In this document: positions 43,008-45,524 of the stretch, piece by piece
Layout: every line of letters begins with the position of its first letter
How positions within the stretch are numbered: position 1 is the stretch's first letter
Assembly: GCA_021325215.1 (NCBI GenBank)
Contig: JAJPHO010000035.1
Span: forward strand, 1-45,524
Reading direction: 5' to 3'
Source: Alphaproteobacteria bacterium
GTDB taxonomy: Bacteria; Pseudomonadota; Alphaproteobacteria; Rhodospirillales; Magnetospirillaceae
DNA: 45,524 nt
Position numbers and translations under genes: made by a program
The notes under the pieces: model-generated
What the model saw: only the letters and a program-made list of their open reading frames with translations
Database searches by the model: none
What the model was told of the DNA's origin: nothing

Positions 43008-43022
43008 TGGCACGGATATTGC
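43008..43022 (+). promoter_or_regulatory. Sigma-54 (RpoN) promoter of the third TonB-dependent receptor
   Basis: TGGCACGGATATTGC has the invariant GG and GC separated by ten bases and matches the consensus TGGCACG-N4-TTGC throughout. Transcription should start near 43034, leaving a leader of about 29 bases before ATG 43063. A hairpin GCCACCT-N6-AGGTGGC (42982-43001) lies just upstream. Confidence 0.75.
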
Positions 43023-43062
43023 GGTGCACAATCCCTAATTCATCACTGGGGAATACCAATCA

Positions 43063-45420
43063 ATGCCAGCTTCCACCCTGCCGTCCCGGCGTCGCCTGGG
43101 CGCATCGCCCTTCGTTTTGCTGAGCCTCATGATCGCCGCGCCGGCCTTCGCCGATGCCGATACAGGCGGCCTCGACGAGATCAAGGTGGTGGGGCAAAAG
43201 CAGGAAACCAGTCTGCAGAAGGCGCCGGACGCCATCACCGCGATCACCGCCGCAGCACTCGAACAGAACAATGTGACCTCGCCGCTCGACCTCAACGGCA
43301 TGGTTCCCGGCATGGTGATCACCACCAGCGAAGGCTATGACCGCTCGGTCACCATCCGCGGCGTCGGCTTCAACACTCCGCAGGTCGACAGCGCCCAGCC
43401 GTCCGTTTCCTATCACGAGGACGGCATCTATATCGCCAATCCGGTAGCGCTGAATTCCGGCTTCCTCGACGTCGACCATATCGAAGTGCTGCGCGGCCCG
43501 CAGGGCACCGTGTTCGGCCAGAACTCGCTGGGCGGCACGCTGAACGTCATCGCCAAGCAGCCGACCTTCGACGCCATCACCGGCTTCGCCAATTTCACCA
43601 CCGGTTCCTACGATCTGGTCCATTCGACCGCGGCGATCAACATTCCGGTCAGCTCGACCTTTGCGATTCGGGCGGCGGGCGATCAGGTCTATCAGCAGGG
43701 CTATGTCCATGCGACCCAGGTGCCGGGCAGCAACGGGCGCTACGACCTCAGCGACCAGAACAATTACCATGGCCGCGTGATCGCGCTGTGGAAGCCGACC
43801 GACGACCTGTCCGTCGAGTTCCGCGGCGAACATGCCGAGGCGCATCAGCACGAAGCCGAAGGCAAGAACATCTACGACCCCGATCCGAATCCCTACAAGG
43901 AGACCTCGGACTGGCCGGGCAAGTTCACCTATGACCAGGATGTCGTCGCCGGCATCGTCACCTATAATCTGCCCTTCGCCGTGCTGAAGTCGCTGACCAG
44001 CTGGCAGCAGGTCAATCAGGGCCTGTCGGTCAATGAGGACGGCCTCGACCTCGCCATCACCGGATCGGGCACCAATCCGCTGTTCCTCGGCCATGACGTG
44101 CAATGGTTCACCCACGATTCCCAGACCATCACCCAGGAAATCAACCTCAGCTCGCAGCCCGGCACCAAGCTGGACTGGGTGATCGGCGGCTTCTATCTGC
44201 ATAACCGCTACAAGGTCGCCTACGACCAGTACCAGGCCTATGAGGGCAACGATTACACGCCCAATCTGCTGAACCAGTATGGCAATCCGCCCGCCGAGGC
44301 GCTGGCCAATCTCTATAGCGAGCTGGTATTCCCCAATCAGGGCGTCGAAGTGCGGAAGTCCTATTCCGCCTATGGCCAGGGCACCTATCACCTGCTGGAC
44401 GATCTGCGCATCACCGCCGGCGTGCGCTATTCGCTCGACCGCAGCGCCACCATCTTCAGCGAATATTTCCTGCCCGGCATCAATGAGGGCCAGACGGCCG
44501 AGAAGATCACCTACCGTTTCGCCGCCGATTACGACCTGACCCCGACCAACCTGCTCTATGCCAGCTATTCCACCGGCTTCAAGCCGGGCGGCGGCAATCT
44601 GACCGAATATCCGATCACCGTTCCGCTGCAATACCGGCCGGAAACCGTCACCGCCTATGAGATCGGCTCGAAGAACACCTTCTTCGACAAGCGCCTGACG
44701 CTGAACCTCGCCTCCTTCTACTACAAGGACCGCAACATGCAGTTCGAGGCCGAGGATCTGAACTATTACCAGGGCGGCGTCGGCAATGTGCCCGACGTCG
44801 ATATCTACGGCCTGGAAGGCGAGATCTCGGCGCTGCTGCCCTATCACCTGCGCTTCGACCTCAACGCCACCGCCGAGCGCGGCAAGGTCGCCTCGCATTA
44901 TTCGACCATCGATTTCGAAAGCGGCCTGCTCGCCAACAACGCCTTCATCAACCAGTACGGCATCAACGCCTTCTATGGCTGCACCTTCGTGCCGGCCAGC
45001 ACGCTCTACAGCCCCGCCTGCGCGCCGCTGGCCGCCCTGCGCAATGGCGCCTTCCGCGACACCTATGGCAACGCCCCGCCCAACATGCCGGAATTCACCG
45101 GCACGGCCAGCCTGAGCCATACTCTGGATTTCAAGGACGGCTCCTCGCTGCTGTCGCGCGTGGGCGTGCAATATCGCGACGATTACTCGAACACGGTGTT
45201 CGGCAAGACCCCGATCTACACCGTGCCGGGCTACACCATGGTCAATCTCTATTTCGACTATGTGCTGGCCGACGGCCAGTGGGACGCCGCGTTCAGCGTC
45301 ACCAACCTGACCGACCGCGCCGCCATCCTGTCGCGCTTCACCAACCAATATGGTGGCGAGACCACCCAGCAATATGCCGCGCCGCGTGAATTCTTCTTCA
45401 AGGTGGGGTATCAATTCTAG
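43063..45420 (+). CDS. TonB-dependent outer-membrane receptor of the nucleoside locus
   Basis: The protein has 785 residues. A signal peptide occupies about residues 1-30 (ending AAPAFA). The TonB box and plug follow (LDEIKVVGQKQETSLQKAPDAITAIT, VTIRGVGFNTPQ, VDHIEVLRGPQGTVFGQNSLGGTLNVIAKQP). The barrel ends in Phe785 (FFKVGYQF). GGGGA (43048-43052) precedes the ATG. It is not a close relative of the two receptors near 10-14 kb and belongs to the larger type common in sphingomonad-like and Caulobacter-like bacteria. Given its neighbours the ligand may be a nucleoside or nucleic-acid breakdown product, which is only an inference. Control by sigma-54 suggests a link to nitrogen status. Confidence 0.93.
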   Translation: MPASTLPSRRRLGASPFVLLSLMIAAPAFADADTGGLDEIKVVGQKQETSLQKAPDAITAITAAALEQNNVTSPLDLNGMVPGMVITTSEGYDRSVTIRGVGFNTPQVDSAQPSVSYHEDGIYIANPVALNSGFLDVDHIEVLRGPQGTVFGQNSLGGTLNVIAKQPTFDAITGFANFTTGSYDLVHSTAAINIPVSSTFAIRAAGDQVYQQGYVHATQVPGSNGRYDLSDQNNYHGRVIALWKPTDDLSVEFRGEHAEAHQHEAEGKNIYDPDPNPYKETSDWPGKFTYDQDVVAGIVTYNLPFAVLKSLTSWQQVNQGLSVNEDGLDLAITGSGTNPLFLGHDVQWFTHDSQTITQEINLSSQPGTKLDWVIGGFYLHNRYKVAYDQYQAYEGNDYTPNLLNQYGNPPAEALANLYSELVFPNQGVEVRKSYSAYGQGTYHLLDDLRITAGVRYSLDRSATIFSEYFLPGINEGQTAEKITYRFAADYDLTPTNLLYASYSTGFKPGGGNLTEYPITVPLQYRPETVTAYEIGSKNTFFDKRLTLNLASFYYKDRNMQFEAEDLNYYQGGVGNVPDVDIYGLEGEISALLPYHLRFDLNATAERGKVASHYSTIDFESGLLANNAFINQYGINAFYGCTFVPASTLYSPACAPLAALRNGAFRDTYGNAPPNMPEFTGTASLSHTLDFKDGSSLLSRVGVQYRDDYSNTVFGKTPIYTVPGYTMVNLYFDYVLADGQWDAAFSVTNLTDRAAILSRFTNQYGGETTQQYAAPREFFFKVGYQF

Positions 45421-45461
45421 CCCGGATTTCTCAAACCCTTGACGCTGGCACGGAGGAAAAA

Positions 45462-45524
45462 ATGGCGACAGGTCAGGCGCCGGAGGCAGCCAAGCCTGGC
45501 TGGCTTGGCAACGACGGCAACGCA
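45462..45524 (+). CDS. Start of an unidentified gene (3' end outside window)
   Basis: GGAGG (45452-45456) lies five bases before ATG 45462, and the frame stays open for 21 codons to the window edge (MATGQAPEAAKPGWLGNDGN...). The gene begins 41 bp after the receptor gene in the same direction, so it is probably co-transcribed with it. The fragment is too short to classify. Confidence 0.7.
   Translation, partial: MATGQAPEAAKPGWLGNDGNA

Noticed and set aside
43060-45414. 784-codon antisense frame covering the third receptor gene
   Set aside because: It is the mirror of a receptor with signal peptide, plug and terminal Phe. It is not credible as a separate gene.

Overview
The window is a high-GC chromosomal segment of an alphaproteobacterium. 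The order ppiD-trpE ... trpG-trpD-trpC-moaC ... lexA and a GTTC-N7-GTTC type SOS box in front of lexA (seen as its complement GAAC-N7-GAAC) support this. The genus cannot be resolved from sequence reading alone. No rRNA, tRNA, CRISPR array or integrase was seen.

Region 1 (1-9.1 kb) is housekeeping: the C-terminal part of an M16 zinc peptidase, an exported S9 peptidase, an APH-type phosphotransferase, the periplasmic folding factor PpiD, trpE, and a divergent polysaccharide deacetylase (YibQ type).

Region 2 (9.2-14.1 kb) holds a small exported protein of unknown function and two paralogous TonB-dependent receptors. The two transcription units share a 24-bp promoter-region element.

Region 3 (14.1-25.3 kb) is the most unusual part: an approximately 11.1-kb accessory block between the second receptor and trpG. 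It is bracketed by a 78-bp direct repeat, about 90 percent identical, made of the last codons of the receptor gene plus 15 bp. A leftward operon carries seven RebB-family (R-body) proteins, a 372-aa unknown, a 238-aa Ala/Gln-rich protein with five 22-residue repeats, and an 804-aa protein with two nucleotidyltransferase-like segments. Flanking it are a DUF1906-type glycosidase-like protein, a divergent regulator that joins a degenerate sigma-54-type AAA+ domain to an AraC DNA-binding domain, and an FAD amine-oxidase-like enzyme. This looks like an elaborate R-body locus with uncharacterised partners that has split the trp genes.

Region 4 (25.3-32.1 kb) contains trpG, trpD and trpC, a leader with several hairpins, moaC, a TIGR02117/DUF2459 protein, two unknown envelope proteins, lexA with its SOS box, and a small unknown membrane or exported protein.

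Region 5 (32.2-45.5 kb) reads as a pyrimidine nucleoside utilisation locus. A TonB-dependent receptor with a sigma-54 promoter could bring nucleoside across the outer membrane. An exported nucleoside hydrolase would split it, a ureide-permease-like transporter would move products inward, and a ribokinase would phosphorylate ribose. Upp would salvage uracil, or RutA, B, C and D would degrade it. A methylmalonate-semialdehyde dehydrogenase could take the malonic semialdehyde to acetyl-CoA in place of RutE. A PIN/Phd toxin-antitoxin pair sits inside this locus. One aldehyde dehydrogenase has a frameshifted C-terminus next to a 26-bp palindrome.
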